DNA of 64,000 nt from Ceriagrion tenellum (Eukaryota; Arthropoda; Insecta; Odonata; Coenagrionidae): contig OY720643.1 of assembly GCA_963169105.1 (NCBI GenBank), positions 82,319,696 to 82,383,695 of the forward strand. The letters are read 5' to 3'. Made by a program: the position numbers and the translations under genes. The notes under the pieces are model-generated. The model was given only the letters and a program-made list of their open reading frames with translations. It had not been told where the DNA came from and did no database searches. Of this stretch, positions 42,861 through 54,324 are shown in pieces. The first letter of the stretch is position 1, and the number at the start of each line of letters is the position of its first letter.

Positions 42861-43628
42861 TTTACTGATTTAACAATTTTACGGTCCTCCCTTGCAGTTT
42901 TATCGATTCGTTTATTCTCCATACTTATTGTTCCGGCAGTGTTTCCCTTTTTCTTTTTACCTTTCATTTCAATGCATACAGATAAATTTTTCCTCCCTCA
43001 TCCTATTTCTTAACTTGTCAATTTATGTATGAATTTTTTATCTTTGTTTACTTCTAGTTGGAAAAGTTTACACGTTTTTTACTGATCTCAAATTATGATA
43101 AAGTAAATCATTTTATGCAATTTTATTCAATTTTATTCAATCCTATTCAATTTTAAGTGTCACCTTTTACCTATTTTAAATTTCACTTCTTTTCTGTATT
43201 AGCTCCGGGCATGATAGCACAATTTTACGCTTCAAAGTCAAATTTTAGCTTTCTAATTTACTATTCTATTTATCTATTTATTTATTTATTTATTTATTCA
43301 TTATTTATTTATTCATTATATATGTATCTATCTATTCCATGAGGACTACCTCAATATCGTTAGCTGAATCCAGAATATTTATCTCATTCACTGGTACGGA
43401 GTTCGCCTGCCGGAGAGTTCGACTGTGGCTGAGGACACAAACGACTACCGGAAATTGGCTGACCTCCTGGCTTGACGCAGTACCCTCAAGTTATCAACAC
43501 AATGAAACGTTACAGGTGTACTTGACGATCATTCAAATTACTATGTAAAAGAGCCCTGGCCCAGGGGAAGAGGGGGCCGGATTGTGGCCTCATCTGGGCC
43601 AGGTTAAATAAAAAACAAGTCAAGTCAA
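42861..43628 (+). other. T8 3'UTR
   Basis: AT-rich with TTTATTTA runs, non-coding. It ends with a perfect 10-bp hairpin stem (CCTGGCCCAG 43555-43564, CTGGGCCAGG 43594-43603), TTAAATAAA and the AAGTC tail, then a TC run to 43662. Confidence 0.85.
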
Positions 43629-43629
43629 G

Positions 43630-43663
<34 letters not shown>

Positions 43664-44877
43664 GTGGAGCAGACGTGCCGCGGATCGCTCCGCAACGTTT
43701 GTGTTTTTTCGAGTGATCAGGAGTTGTTAGAGTGCTTTCGTGGTTTCCTGTGTTTACAGGAAGGTTTTCTGAGTCTACCAGTGTAAAAACCATCAAGAAA
43801 TACCGAATACTAACAAAGTTACGACCGTCTGTAACCTTTCGCCCTCGCGACGCGAGGGCGTCACACCTCATCGAGTGTTTTTTGGGTCTTACTCAGGCTT
43901 TTGGGCCTTTTGCTACAGCACTAGGCTATCTTTGGTGTGTCTTTTACAACTTTTGGCAATCAGTGGTTGGATTGTCCAGCATATTATCGTTTTTTCAGCC
44001 CTTGTATCTACTTAAGTGTCAGTGATTTCATTTGTCGTTTGTGGCTTTATTTTACGTGGCTGGGGCCACCTGGTGCTTCCTGCGGGTGCCAAAGATGTTT
44101 TTGTGTTATTTTCCACGAATAGTGCGACGTTATTTTGTGTTTATAAGCCTTATTTGGGCACTTTTGTGACTTGTCGTTCCGATCGTCTTTTGTCCTTTGT
44201 TTACCTTTTTCATACATCGATTTTGGCGTTTACAGGCTCACGTTAGGTCTAACACGAGTTAATTGTGGTGTTTATGATGCTTCACTGCATCGGTGACTGA
44301 AAACTATGTGTGCTAACTCCCTTGAATTGCAGAGTTACTAAACTTCGTACTTTCTTCCGACAACGATTTTGTGTCGTCCACCACTTCAGTGATTTAACCT
44401 AATTTCTCTGCCCCAGGGCACCGAATTGTGCCCTAAAGTGCTTCTCGCTAGTGTCCTGATAGTGTTTCGTGGGCCTGTCCGTAGTTTTCCGCAGTTATCC
44501 TAGTTTTCGTAGCGTCTTTGTGTGACTTGTTTTTCGGGGACCCCTGCCGGCCCTGACGAGCTGCCCCCTCGGGTCGCTCGTTGGCTTCTGGTGGTGCCCC
44601 AGCGGAGTCTCGTGCAGACCCGACGTTTCTGCGGTGAATAGTGACCGACTTACCTATTTTTAAAAATTTTTCTCAAATTTTGGTGGGACTTATATCGTGG
44701 CGTGCCCCCTGTGTTGAGGTGGGTCATACATTGGTCAGTGTTACAATCTGAGTGGGGAATCTGTGTTGAGCTCAGGGTCCCAATTACAGTCCTCCCTTCC
44801 ACTGTTTTTCGGGGGGGGTCGTACCTGTGGTCCTGCCGGCTAGGCCGGTCGGGCTTTTCTTTGTCCCCCCGGCGGGG
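43629..44877 (+). other. T9 5'UTR with leading TC run
   Basis: It starts with the TC run, then gtggagcagacgtgccgcgg. The box CGATCGTCTTTTGT is at 44180-44193. Similar in its first 700 bp to T3 and T8; a GC-rich segment (ccctgccggccctgacgagc) near 44540 is shared with T10 and T12. Confidence 0.7.
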
Positions 44878-46549
44878 ATGTCGTCCAAGGGGACCGGGTC
44901 TTCGGGTCAACCCGTGACCCTCCCCCTGGAAACCCACTTAAGGAAGCCGAAAGGCGGGGGTGCCCCTGCTGACCCCACACCCTCTACCACTCCACCACCA
45001 TCATCGAGTCGCGGAATGGACTCACCTGGGACGTCGCCATCCTACCCCATCACCGGCACGCATCCTGGAAAAGAAACCAGTAAGAGACCCTCAAGATCCT
45101 CCGGAAAGAGGTCCACCCATGGGACCGAAGACTTCCCTCCCCTCACCGCTGCTCAACGCCCCAACCCAGCAACCGCCTCTCCACCTCCCACCACCTTCTC
45201 AGTAACAAACCCACCCTCTTCATCCTCCGGATCCCCCATCGTCGTTCCCACTGACCAGGGACCCAGCCTCTCCTACGCCACTGTGGCTGACAGCAGCGAT
45301 TTCTACAACTCTACCGCCTACAAGTCCCCCACCGCTGACAAGAGAGCCGCAGTGATTTGCGAGGTCGTCGAGGGCCTCTTCCTTGAGGATTACATCGACG
45401 CTCTGGCCACACTAGTCAATCCCCTCGACATCACCTTTGCTTCCCGTATCAGCTATAACAGGATATGTATCTACTTGAAATCAATCTCTTTGGCTGAAAA
45501 GGTTTCTTCCTCTCCACCCGTACGCCTCAACGGAGTCTCCTTCAAGTTCCGGAAATACGTCACCGGCGTAACCAGGGTCTTCCTGTCCAACGCCCTCCCT
45601 GACATACCCCACCAGGTGCTGCATGATCACCTGGCGGTCTACGGGAAACTCACCGGCCCCATAACCTTTCATAAACCCTCCAATAAGAAGACCAAACACC
45701 CCCACATCATCGGCTTTCGGAGACTAGCCACCATGGAAGGGAGAATCTGGGATCCCTTCCGCTTTCCATCACGGTCCGGTACTCCGGGACTGCATATAAC
45801 GTCTACCTGAATCTTGACGACTACGTTTGTTGCAACTGCAACAGATCGGGGCATCACGAGGACCGGTGCCAGTCTGTACCACCCATGAGAGGCCCACCCG
45901 TAGTGGCGACGCCCGGAGCTGACCTGGGAAGCCATACCCCGACCGAAGCAGTCCCCACAACCCAGAGTCCCACCTGTGTGCAGGAGTCGACAGTGGAGGA
46001 TCAACCGGTGTGACTTCAACGCGCCTCGACGGCGAGAACCCTACCCGAGTCCCCGGAGGGTCTCCCCCCAGGTGCTGCAACCACCACGACTACGTCCGTG
46101 GGCGAGTTCGAGGCCATGGAGAAGCCTGAGGCCGCCATGGAGACGGACGAAATTTCCAAACGGGCGGTCAAGAGAGGGCCGGAGTCTCCCAACCGCGAAC
46201 CCTCCAAAAGAGTCGCCGCCCAGCAAGAGGGTGACGACGAAGATGACCCCACCAACTCCGCTCCGATGTGACTGACTCGTCCGAGGACGAGAGAGAGGCG
46301 GATCCCAACTCCGTTGAGTCCACCACACTTACGAATAACATGTTCATTCTCCTCATGAAGGAGATGAAGAAAAAAGTGAAACATGGGAAGAGAGTGGCGT
46401 ACCTACGCGAGAAACACGTCGACCCACTCATGTTTCTCAAGAGGGTGGAGGACAAATATAATGTGATGTCATCCAAAGAAAGATCCAGTGGCGACGGCAA
46501 ACGGCACGATACCCTCATCTCCCATCTCAAGCTGGAACTAAAAATATAA
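44878..46549 (+). pseudogene. T9 ORF1, gag-like, two frameshifts
   Basis: ATG 44878 (MSSKGTGSSG) starts a Pro/Ser/Thr-rich N-terminus. The core is intact: KRAAVICEVVEGLFLEDYI, FASRISYNRICIYL, FRKYVTGVTRVFLSN, PDIPHQVLHDHL. The frame slips near 45735. The knuckle CCNCNRSGHHEDRC is in another frame at about 45831. The C-terminal helix is open at 46268-46549 (VAYLREKHVDPLMFLKRVEDKY). The TAA stop overlaps the ORF2 ATG (TAATG at 46547-46551). Confidence 0.8.
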
Positions 46550-46760
46550 TGGCGGGGGATACAACGAGAAGTACCTCGCCCCTTCCCCACTCGCCCCCAA
46601 CCATCACCCTCTCGCATGTGAACGCAGAATCCCTAAGAGCCCACTGGTCTGACTTCTGCAATATTGTGTGCCGCAGACGGGACGCAATCGTGGCGGTCTC
46701 CGAGACCCACCTCCTCCAGGGCCATAACGACTCTTCCTTCTCCATCCCAGGATATTCCTT
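46549..46760 (+). pseudogene. T9 ORF2, first 70 codons of EN
   Basis: MAGDTTRS, then LSHVNAESLRAHWSDF, AVSETHL and FSIPGYSF. The gene stops at a TC run (46760-46794) that leads into the T10 5' start. The remainder of T9 is absent, so the copy is 3' truncated exactly at the microsatellite. Confidence 0.8.
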
Positions 46761-47940
46761 TCTCTCTCTCTCTCTCTCCGTCTCTCTCTCAGAGGTCAGA
46801 CGTGTTGTTAGTCGCTCCCGAGTGATAGTGTTTATTGTTGAAATTTTTCAGTTAACAGCATATATTGTGGTGGTATCGCTCCGTGAAGTGTTCCGCTATC
46901 CATCAGTGCAAAAATCTTGGCTTTTTGGCGACACTTTTAGTGTCTGTCACTAGCCTACCTTAGCGGGCGGAACTTACAGTCCCCCCCCTGGCTAGGGGGT
47001 GGCCCTACCCCACGAAGTGTTTTGCTTCCTATAGTTCTTCACTTTATACCCTCCCTGTGAAAATCCTGTCCCTCGTTTTGTTTTTTTGGTGATTTTTCGA
47101 GAGTTTTCTTTCTTCGTACTTTAGGAGTGAAACTATTTTACTGTTTAAAACTTTGGGATATGCCTCTTGATCGAGGCTGATTTGTGCTTCGGTTCTATTT
47201 TCCTTGTTCTCGTGTGCTTTTCTATACGTTCAGTGCCTCGGTTCTGATTATATTACTGTTTTTTGGTTTTCGCCTGGGAGCACAGGACGAAGTGTTGTTG
47301 GAGTTACATTTTGTACTTATTTATCCATTCTGCGGTCTACTTATGGTGCCAGAAGGTGTGTAGGCCGTTTATCTCGGAATAACGATTCATTGGAGTGCTT
47401 AATTTTCGTTGTTTTGTGTTTTTTCGCTGTTGTCGTGTTGTTTACATTTTGGTGGCGATCGTCTTTTGTCGACCACCCTAGCCGGCCCTGATAAGCTGCC
47501 CCTCGGGGTTGTCCGCTGGTTTCCGGAGATGCCTTCTTGGGTTTTCGTGCCACCCCGACCAGTTTACGGTGAATATTGGTCGACTTTTCGATTTTTCAAG
47601 TTTTCTCAGATTTTGTGATCGTCGCTGACAAAGTGTCGGTGCCGGCCCTGACGAAGTCCCTTTTTTCTGCTATCGGCTTCGGGTGGTATTTTCTTGGGTT
47701 TCCGTGCAAGCCCGATCAGTTTCTCGCAGATAGAGGCTGATTTACTGATTTTCGAACTTTTACCTGACTTTTATGTGAGACTTGTCTCCTGAGGTGATTA
47801 CTGCTCTTCGTGTTACATAGTCGGTGGAGGGTCCTGTTTCGCGTTAGCGCTTTTTAGTCCTTTCTTCCCCTATACCGCGGTCGGTTATCCTCGCTTCCAC
47901 AGGTTGGGAAGGGCCCGTATCGTGCCTCCTGGTCCGCACC
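46761..47940 (+). other. T10 5'UTR with leading TC run
   Basis: Start: cagaggtcagacgtgttgtt after the TC run. The same start and following 700 bp occur in T12 (53143 onward), including a tacagtccccccc segment near 46977. The box CGATCGTCTTTTGT is at 47456-47469. Non-coding. Confidence 0.75.
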
Positions 47941-48357
47941 ATGGCGGACCAGAATAAGGGGCGGACGGGAGGTAGGGCGCCCAGCCCGAAGCCCAACGCA
48001 ATGAGGGTTTCAGCTCCGTCTGCCACGACTCCCCGCCCTGCCAATTCCGACGAGATACCACCCATTATGACGATCCCGGTCGCCCTTCCCCCACCCCGGT
48101 GTCCAACACACTACCATCTGTCACCACCCCGTCATCTTCTGCCACATCATCAACTTCCACCCCACCAACTTCCCCCACTCCATCCACCTCCACCACCAAT
48201 ACCGTCCTGACACCCCCGCCAATTTCCTACTCAGCCGCCCTCCAGAATGATAGCCCAACCGGCTGCGCGAACATCTTTACCGACTTGGAGAACCCAGACA
48301 AGAGGACAGCGGTAGTGTGTGAAGCCGTGGACGGTCTCCCGTCGGACGACTACCTGT
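47941..48357 (+). pseudogene. T10 ORF1, N-terminal fragment
   Basis: MADQNKGRTGGRAPSPKP at ATG 47941 matches T12 (54325) almost exactly. A frameshift near 48080 follows, then KRTAVVCEAVDGLPSDDYL. Similarity ends at about 48357, where another 5'UTR-like sequence begins. Only the N-terminus and the first core residues are present. Confidence 0.8.
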
Positions 48358-49068
48358 CTCCAGTTCTATTTTTCATCCCCCTACAAGTGTTTCTTTGTTA
48401 TCGTTTCCACGGAGAGGTTTCTCTTTATTTTTTGCCTCAATTCTACGGTATCATCCCATATCTACGGTGATAAGTGTTCATCGAGTGTTTGTGGTGATTA
48501 CCCAGAGTTATTTTCTCATTCTGTGCCGTAGTTTTCGTTATTTTGGTCATATTGTGGGCGTGTTCAATCGTGTTGTTTACGATCGTTAGTTTTGCAAATT
48601 TTGAGCTATTTTCATACTTCACGGTTTAATTTTGTGTCTAAAAGATGCGTAGTAATGCCAGCGTAATTATTTGAGTGTCATTTTGTGTTAAATTTTTGAG
48701 TATACCTTAATTTAATCACCTTTTGTACATTGGAGCCGACCGTCTTTTGTTTTTGTTACCAGCGCCCCTGACAAGGTGCCCCTGGTGCATGTTATCCTTT
48801 ATCTGGGTGCCTTCACATTTCGTCCAGTGAAAGCCGGAATACTTAGCGGCCTTTTTTGGCCACTTTATTTTTTTTTTGGAAATTACGTAAATCTTCCCGT
48901 GTACTTAACCCCTGTGAGTTTGATGACCCCTGACAATCGGCTTTCTGGCCCTATCCATATACGACGGAGTCCTTTATCTACTCATTAGTGAAAACCTCGT
49001 GGCTCTGCGGTTTTTCAGTGCGGGGAGGGTGGAGGAGGGGAGGAGGAGGGGGGGAGGGGGAGGGCTTT
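48358..49068 (+). other. T11 5'UTR-like stretch and G-rich junction
   Basis: About 700 bp of T-rich non-coding DNA with a diverged box CGACCGTCTTTTGT (48737-48750), then 'ccagcgcccctgacaaggtg' like the GC-rich segments in T9, T10 and T12. A purine-rich tract (gggaggaggagggggggagg, 49020-49065) abuts the ORF1 core. Read as a 5'UTR fragment with the ORF1 start deleted. Confidence 0.6.
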
Positions 49069-49069
49069 A

Positions 49070-50218
49070 ATTATCGAGGGCTTTAATTTAGAGGACCACC
49101 TCATGGCGTTACTACAGAGAGTCGAAGCCAAACAAATTACATATGCTTCGAAAATCAGTCTAAACAGGATCTGTGTAATCCTGGACTCTGAGGCGGAGGC
49201 CGTCCGAGTCTCGAAATCCCCGGCAATTACTCATAAAGGCAAACTAGTGGCATTCCGGAAGTATGTCTCTGGGGCGTATAGGGTGGTCATCTCCAACGTG
49301 CACCCCCACATCCCTAACAACGTGCTGACCAGGCATATCGAGCCTCTTGGACGGGTATTGGGGCAAATTAGAGAGCTCAAACTCAACTTCCGGAACCCCC
49401 TGTTTAACCATGTAAAAAGCTTCCGGAGGGCGGTGAACATCATTCCAGAGCACATTGGGGACATCCCACTCAACCTGACTCTACACCACAACGGAACCTC
49501 CTACCTCAATCATTTCCAGTTGGAGGACGTTACGTGTACCAGCTGCCTCGAGGTCGGTCATCATGCCCTCCGGTGTCCTAGGACGACCGAGTCAACAACC
49601 GTGACCACGACGGGAGCCGCCCCCCCTCCTCAAGACGCCCCGCATCACTCCTCGTCGACATCGACACCTGCCCCAGACGCCACACCGACTGGTGTGGAGG
49701 AAGTCGAACCTCGCCTCGACGAGAGCGCGCAGGTGGACCCGAGCCCATGCGCCGAACCTCCGACGTCCCCCATGGAACCAGCCAACGGGACGGAGGCCCA
49801 GGAGACGGTCCAACACCTCCAGGGCGTGAAGAGGCAGTCCACACCAGACTCCGAGGAGCCCGCAAAACGGGCAGCACGGGCCCCGTCCACCGACGCCGAT
49901 GAGGATGAGATGGATCCGGAGGACGATTCCTCGGCGTCATCCCATGAATCTGATGACGATGAGGACGGCCCGAGTACCCCTAAGGACCCTCCCCTATTAA
50001 CAGACATCCCCAAAGAGTTGTACCCGAGGATAATGAGGGAGGTCCACGACCAGGTCGACGCGAGCGAGCATCTCGTCGGTCTGGGAGTGGACCCTCGGGC
50101 CCTCATATCCCGCCTCGAAGACACGATGGCTAACAAACCCCCTAAATCCAACAAGCTGAGGAAAAGGTACCAGACCTTGATCGACCGTCTGTGCAAATCG
50201 GGAGAGAAACACTCCTAA
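49070..50218 (+). CDS. T11 ORF1, N-terminally truncated but otherwise open
   Basis: Open from the core onward (first ATG 49103, 371 codons): EDHLMALLQRVEAKQITYASKISLN, FRKYVSGAYRVVISN, NPLFNHVKSFRRAVN, CCHC knuckle CTSCLEVGHHALRC, acidic Ser/Asp/Glu linker, basic C-terminal helix (EHLVGLGVDPRALISRLEDTM) and stop TAA 50216-50218 overlapping the ORF2 ATG. It is the only ORF1 in the window with a complete core, knuckle and tail in one frame. It lacks the Pro-rich N-terminus found in T2, T8, T9 and T12. Nearly identical in sequence to T6 ORF1. Expression is unproven. Confidence 0.75.
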   Translation: MIEGFNLEDHLMALLQRVEAKQITYASKISLNRICVILDSEAEAVRVSKSPAITHKGKLVAFRKYVSGAYRVVISNVHPHIPNNVLTRHIEPLGRVLGQIRELKLNFRNPLFNHVKSFRRAVNIIPEHIGDIPLNLTLHHNGTSYLNHFQLEDVTCTSCLEVGHHALRCPRTTESTTVTTTGAAPPPQDAPHHSSSTSTPAPDATPTGVEEVEPRLDESAQVDPSPCAEPPTSPMEPANGTEAQETVQHLQGVKRQSTPDSEEPAKRAARAPSTDADEDEMDPEDDSSASSHESDDDEDGPSTPKDPPLLTDIPKELYPRIMREVHDQVDASEHLVGLGVDPRALISRLEDTMANKPPKSNKLRKRYQTLIDRLCKSGEKHS

Positions 50219-52236
50219 TGGCAGGCTCCCCAAATACACCAGGTCGCCGTCCCACAGCCACTCCCGCACTACTCAAGCCCACGTGAACGCTCAATCCCTC
50301 AGAGGCCATTAATCGGAGTTCGAGGCGATTTTCGGGGTACGTCAACACGACGTGATTGCGGTTTCAGAAACCCACCTCCATCCATCGCAGTCTGATTCAA
50401 CCTATCCCTGACTAACTTCTGCATCCACCGTAACGATCGCACTTATAAAGAAGGTGGCGGCGTAGCGATCTTAACTAAAGTCGGTCTCGAGACCAAAGTG
50501 GTTCGGCGTTCCTGTGCGAGCCAAGAGGAGCGTGGTGAATTCCTGTTCCTGGAAGTTGATCCTCGGGGCGTTAACATGCTTGTTGGCGTGGTCTATTGCC
50601 CCCCAAAAACTAGGAATCCACAAAACGTGCTTCACCTTTTCACTCAACTCTTGGCAAACTATAACCAGGGAGTGATTCTGGGATCACATTTCTCCAATTA
50701 CGGAACATGATGTGGACAAGGCCGTGACCAGGCTGAAAACGGGCACGCCGGGTCCGGACGGTATATCTTCTCGTATCTTAAAACTAGTCAGACCCGTGAT
50801 AACAAAGGCCTTGACCCGAATTTTTAACGCCAGCCTTTCGCAAGGCTCCTACCCCAGTGGATGGAAAAAGGCTTGGATTGTACCCCTCCCGAAGGTGTCC
50901 TCTCCTAAGTCCTCTCGGGAGTATAGGCCAATCTCCGTGGGTAACTGCTTGGGCAAAATTTCTATCAAATCAGCTATCTGCCCACGTGTTTCAGCATGAC
51001 TTACTCTGTCACACTATCTCGGCCTTCCGTCCCAACCATTCCACCCAACTTGCCATTGTCGGAGTATTGGACTCCATCAGGGAGGCCATGGATGGTAGGC
51101 GCCTCTCTGTCCTTACCGCTCTGGATGTCGCCAGGGCGTACGATTCCGTCAATCACACCATCCTGCTCGAGGTGCTGCGCAACCTTAACATCGGGCAGCA
51201 CGAGTTAGATTGGGTCGCCGACTACCTTTGCGACCGATTGGCCACCGTTCGAGTCCGTGATGGCCCGAGTCCTGCCTGGCGTCGCGTCACATCTGGAGTC
51301 CCCCAGGGTTCGTGCCTGTCGCCGTTGCTGTTCAGTCTGCTCGTGGACGGATTGGGAAGGCTCCACGCCCTAAGCCGGATATTCCTGTACGCGGACGATG
51401 TGCTCCTGTTGTCCGACACAGACGGTCCCTCCCTGAGTGAATGCGTGCGGGATGTGAATGCTGACCTGGAGTGCGTGAACGAGTGGCTGCAAGGGATGGG
51501 GCTGTCTATCAATGCCGGCAAATCAAAGTCAATGATTATTGGTAATAAAAGGTTGAGAGATAATTTCTGTTGTCCCGGTACACCTCCAATTATATGTAAT
51601 GGTACTGAACTTCAATATGTGTCTTGCATGAAATATTTAGGGATATTCATAACCAGTGATTTCTCTTGGGATAAACAGGTTTCCTCCACAGTGACCAGGG
51701 TCCATTGGGGCATCCGTAAGCTGAGAGGAATGCACTTTAGGCCCCGGAAATCCACGAGACTGGTCCTCGTGAAGTCGCTGCTTTTTCCCATCCTCGACTA
51801 TACTTTAATTCCTTGCAGTGATCTCACCGGTTCGGACATGAACAGGTTGCAGGTGGCCCAAAATGCCTGCCTGAGGTACGCCCTGCGGCCGGGATACATG
51901 GAGCATCTTTCTCCCCATTATGCCCGGGAGAATATCCTCCGGATGGTGGAGAGGAGGACATACTATGTATTGCTGGCCGGACACAAGGTGTGGACGACGC
52001 AGTCTCCCCACTATGTTTTCCTGGGAATGACCCTCATGAGGTGTCTCCACGGTTTTGGGACCAGGAACGCCCCACTGCTGTTCCAGACGCCCATCCACAA
52101 GTGCGCGAGGATGGCGGGGTCGTTCATTGCGACCTTTGTCCGCAATTTTAACAACTTGCCTATTGAAATTAGGCAAAGTTTTACCAGGAGTAGGGTTTTT
52201 AAACACGTCTTAGAGCGTCAGAAATTACGTCTTTAA
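50218..52236 (+). pseudogene. T11 ORF2: degraded EN joined to near-complete RT
   Basis: ORF2 starts MAGSPN as in T6, but EN is riddled with stops to about 50480. VGVVYCPPK is readable at 50580-50610. NQGVILG is then joined to SNYGT and VDKAVTRLKTGTPGPDGI, so the EN C-half, the linker and the RT N-part are deleted. After one more slip near 50950 a single frame reads to 52236: SAFRPNHSTQLAIVGV, LDVARAYDSVNH, GVPQGSCLSPLLFS, YADD, and the C-terminal RMAGSFIATFVRNFNNLP. The RT resembles T5 and T8 rather than T6. Confidence 0.8.
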
Positions 52237-53136
52237 TTTATTGTTTCCTTTTAACCTGGTTCTTATTCATTTCTATTCCCTCCACCCACTCATTTCATTA
52301 TTATCCATTCACAGAGTTCCTTATTCCATCCACCCATCCATAAGTTTATTATTACTGCATCAAATTGAGTTACTGACTCAAATTTTACGTATTTTATCCC
52401 TCGCACCAATTAATATAACATGTCCTATTATTCTTTTTAAACGTCATCTTTTAAATACTTGATACTTTAATCATACCCATTAACTCCTGGGTATTTCATC
52501 GTTTATTGCCTTACCTCCGTGCTAAATAGCACACCTTTTACTCATTACAAAATATGAGATAGTATTTTATCATGTTCATTTTAATTGTTTATTTTTATAT
52601 ATTGACTTCAAGTTTTACCTATTATATTTTATTCATGGTTCTTCACGTCCTTGTTTTAACTCCGTGCAGAAGCGCTCAATTTTACTCACTTCATAATATG
52701 AGATAGTAATCTATCCCGTCCATTTTAATGGTCTATTTTTATATACTGACTTAAAAAGTTTTACCTAGTACATTTTATTCATGGTTCTTCACGTCCCTGT
52801 TTTAACTCCGGGCAGAAGCGCACAATTTTATGAACAGTAATCAAATTTTAGCTCGTATTTATTTACCTACCGTATTTTATTTGTATTTATTTACCGTTAT
52901 TTATTTGTATTTATTTTTTCATATACGAGTACGGAGGTCGCCTGTCTGTATATTTGCTGTTACCACCAGAAGACCACCGAGCAGTTGGCTGACCCTTTGA
53001 CTTGACAAGCACCATTGAAAGACTGAATAAATGTACATGAAATATACAAAAACCAATGTAAAAGAGCCCTGGCCCAGGGGAAGAGGGGGCCGGATTGTGG
53101 CCTCACCTGGGCCAGGTTAAATAAAAACATAAGTTA
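52237..53136 (+). other. T11 3'UTR
   Basis: AT-rich, with an internal repeat around 'atggttcttcacgtccctgt' (about 52634 and 52782) and TATTTATTTA runs. It ends with a perfect hairpin stem (CCTGGCCCAG 53068-53077, CTGGGCCAGG 53107-53116), TTAAATAAA and a short AAGTC-like tail, then TC repeats to 53161. Confidence 0.8.
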
Positions 53137-54324
53137 AGTCAAGGCTCTCTCTCTCTCTCTCACACAGAGGTCAGACGTGTTGTTTGTCGCTCCCGAGTGA
53201 TAGAGTGTTTTCTGGTTAAATCTTTCAGTTAACCATATATATTGTTGTTGTATCGATCCGTGAAGTGTTCAGCTAATGATCAGTGCAAAAACATTTCAAA
53301 TCGAGTGTTTTTTGGCATTTTGGCAACACTTTTGTGGCTGTCACTAGCCTGCCCTAGGGGGCCAAACTTACAGTCCCCCCCTGGCTAGGGTGTGGCCCTG
53401 CCACACTCAAGTGATTTCGTGTCCTATAGTCCTATATATACTCTCCCAGTGAAAATCCTGTGCCTCGTTTTCCTTTTTTGGTGATTTTGTGAGCGTTTTT
53501 GTTTCTTCGTTCTTTAGGAGTGAAACTTTACTTTACTGTCCAAAACTTCGGGATAGCCTCCTGATCGAGGCTGAATTGTGTGCCGGGTTTATTTTTCTTT
53601 CTTTTCGTGTGCTCTTTAATACTTTCAGTGCCTTGGTTTCGATTATATATCTGTTTTTTGGTTTTCGCCTGGAAGTACAGGACGAAGTTTTGTTGGAGGT
53701 TCATTTTGTAGTTATTTTCCGTTCTGCGGTTTACTTATGGTGCTAGTAGGTGTATTGACCGTTTATTTAAACATTATGATGCACTGGAGTGCTTAATTTT
53801 TGCTCTGTCGTGTGTTTTTCAACTTTAATAGTGTTGTTTACATGAGGCGATCGTCTTTTGTCGATCACCCTAGCCGGCCCTGACAAGCCTCCCCTCGGGC
53901 TTGTTTTTTCGTGTCCGGTCGTGCTCTTGTGTTATCGTGTGCAAACCCGATCACGCTACGGCGTTTAGTGGTCGAGGTATTGATTTTTCAAATTTTTTTC
54001 GGTGTCTTCGTGGGACTTGTTTTTCGGGTACCCCTGCCGGCCCTGACGAGCTGCCCCCTCGGGTCGCTATTCGGCTTCTGGTGGTTTCCTCACGGGGACC
54101 GGTGCAGACCCGAACTGTTTACGGCAGATAGAGGCCGACTTATCGATTTTTTTAAATTTACTTAATTTTGATGGGACTTGTATCTTGTCGAGTCCTCAGT
54201 GCTTTCGCCTTACGCAGCCCGCGCAGTTTCCTCAGCGCTTTCGTATCTTCCTTTCCTTTGTGGTCGGTGAATTACGCTCCCTCAGGTTGGGCAGGACCCA
54301 AATTTGAGTCCTCTGGTCCGCACC
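53137..54324 (+). other. T12 5'UTR
   Basis: Same start as T10 (cagaggtcagacgtgttg after the TC run). The box CGATCGTCTTTTGT is at 53848-53861. Non-coding, ending ctctggtccgcacc before the ORF1 ATG. Confidence 0.75.
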
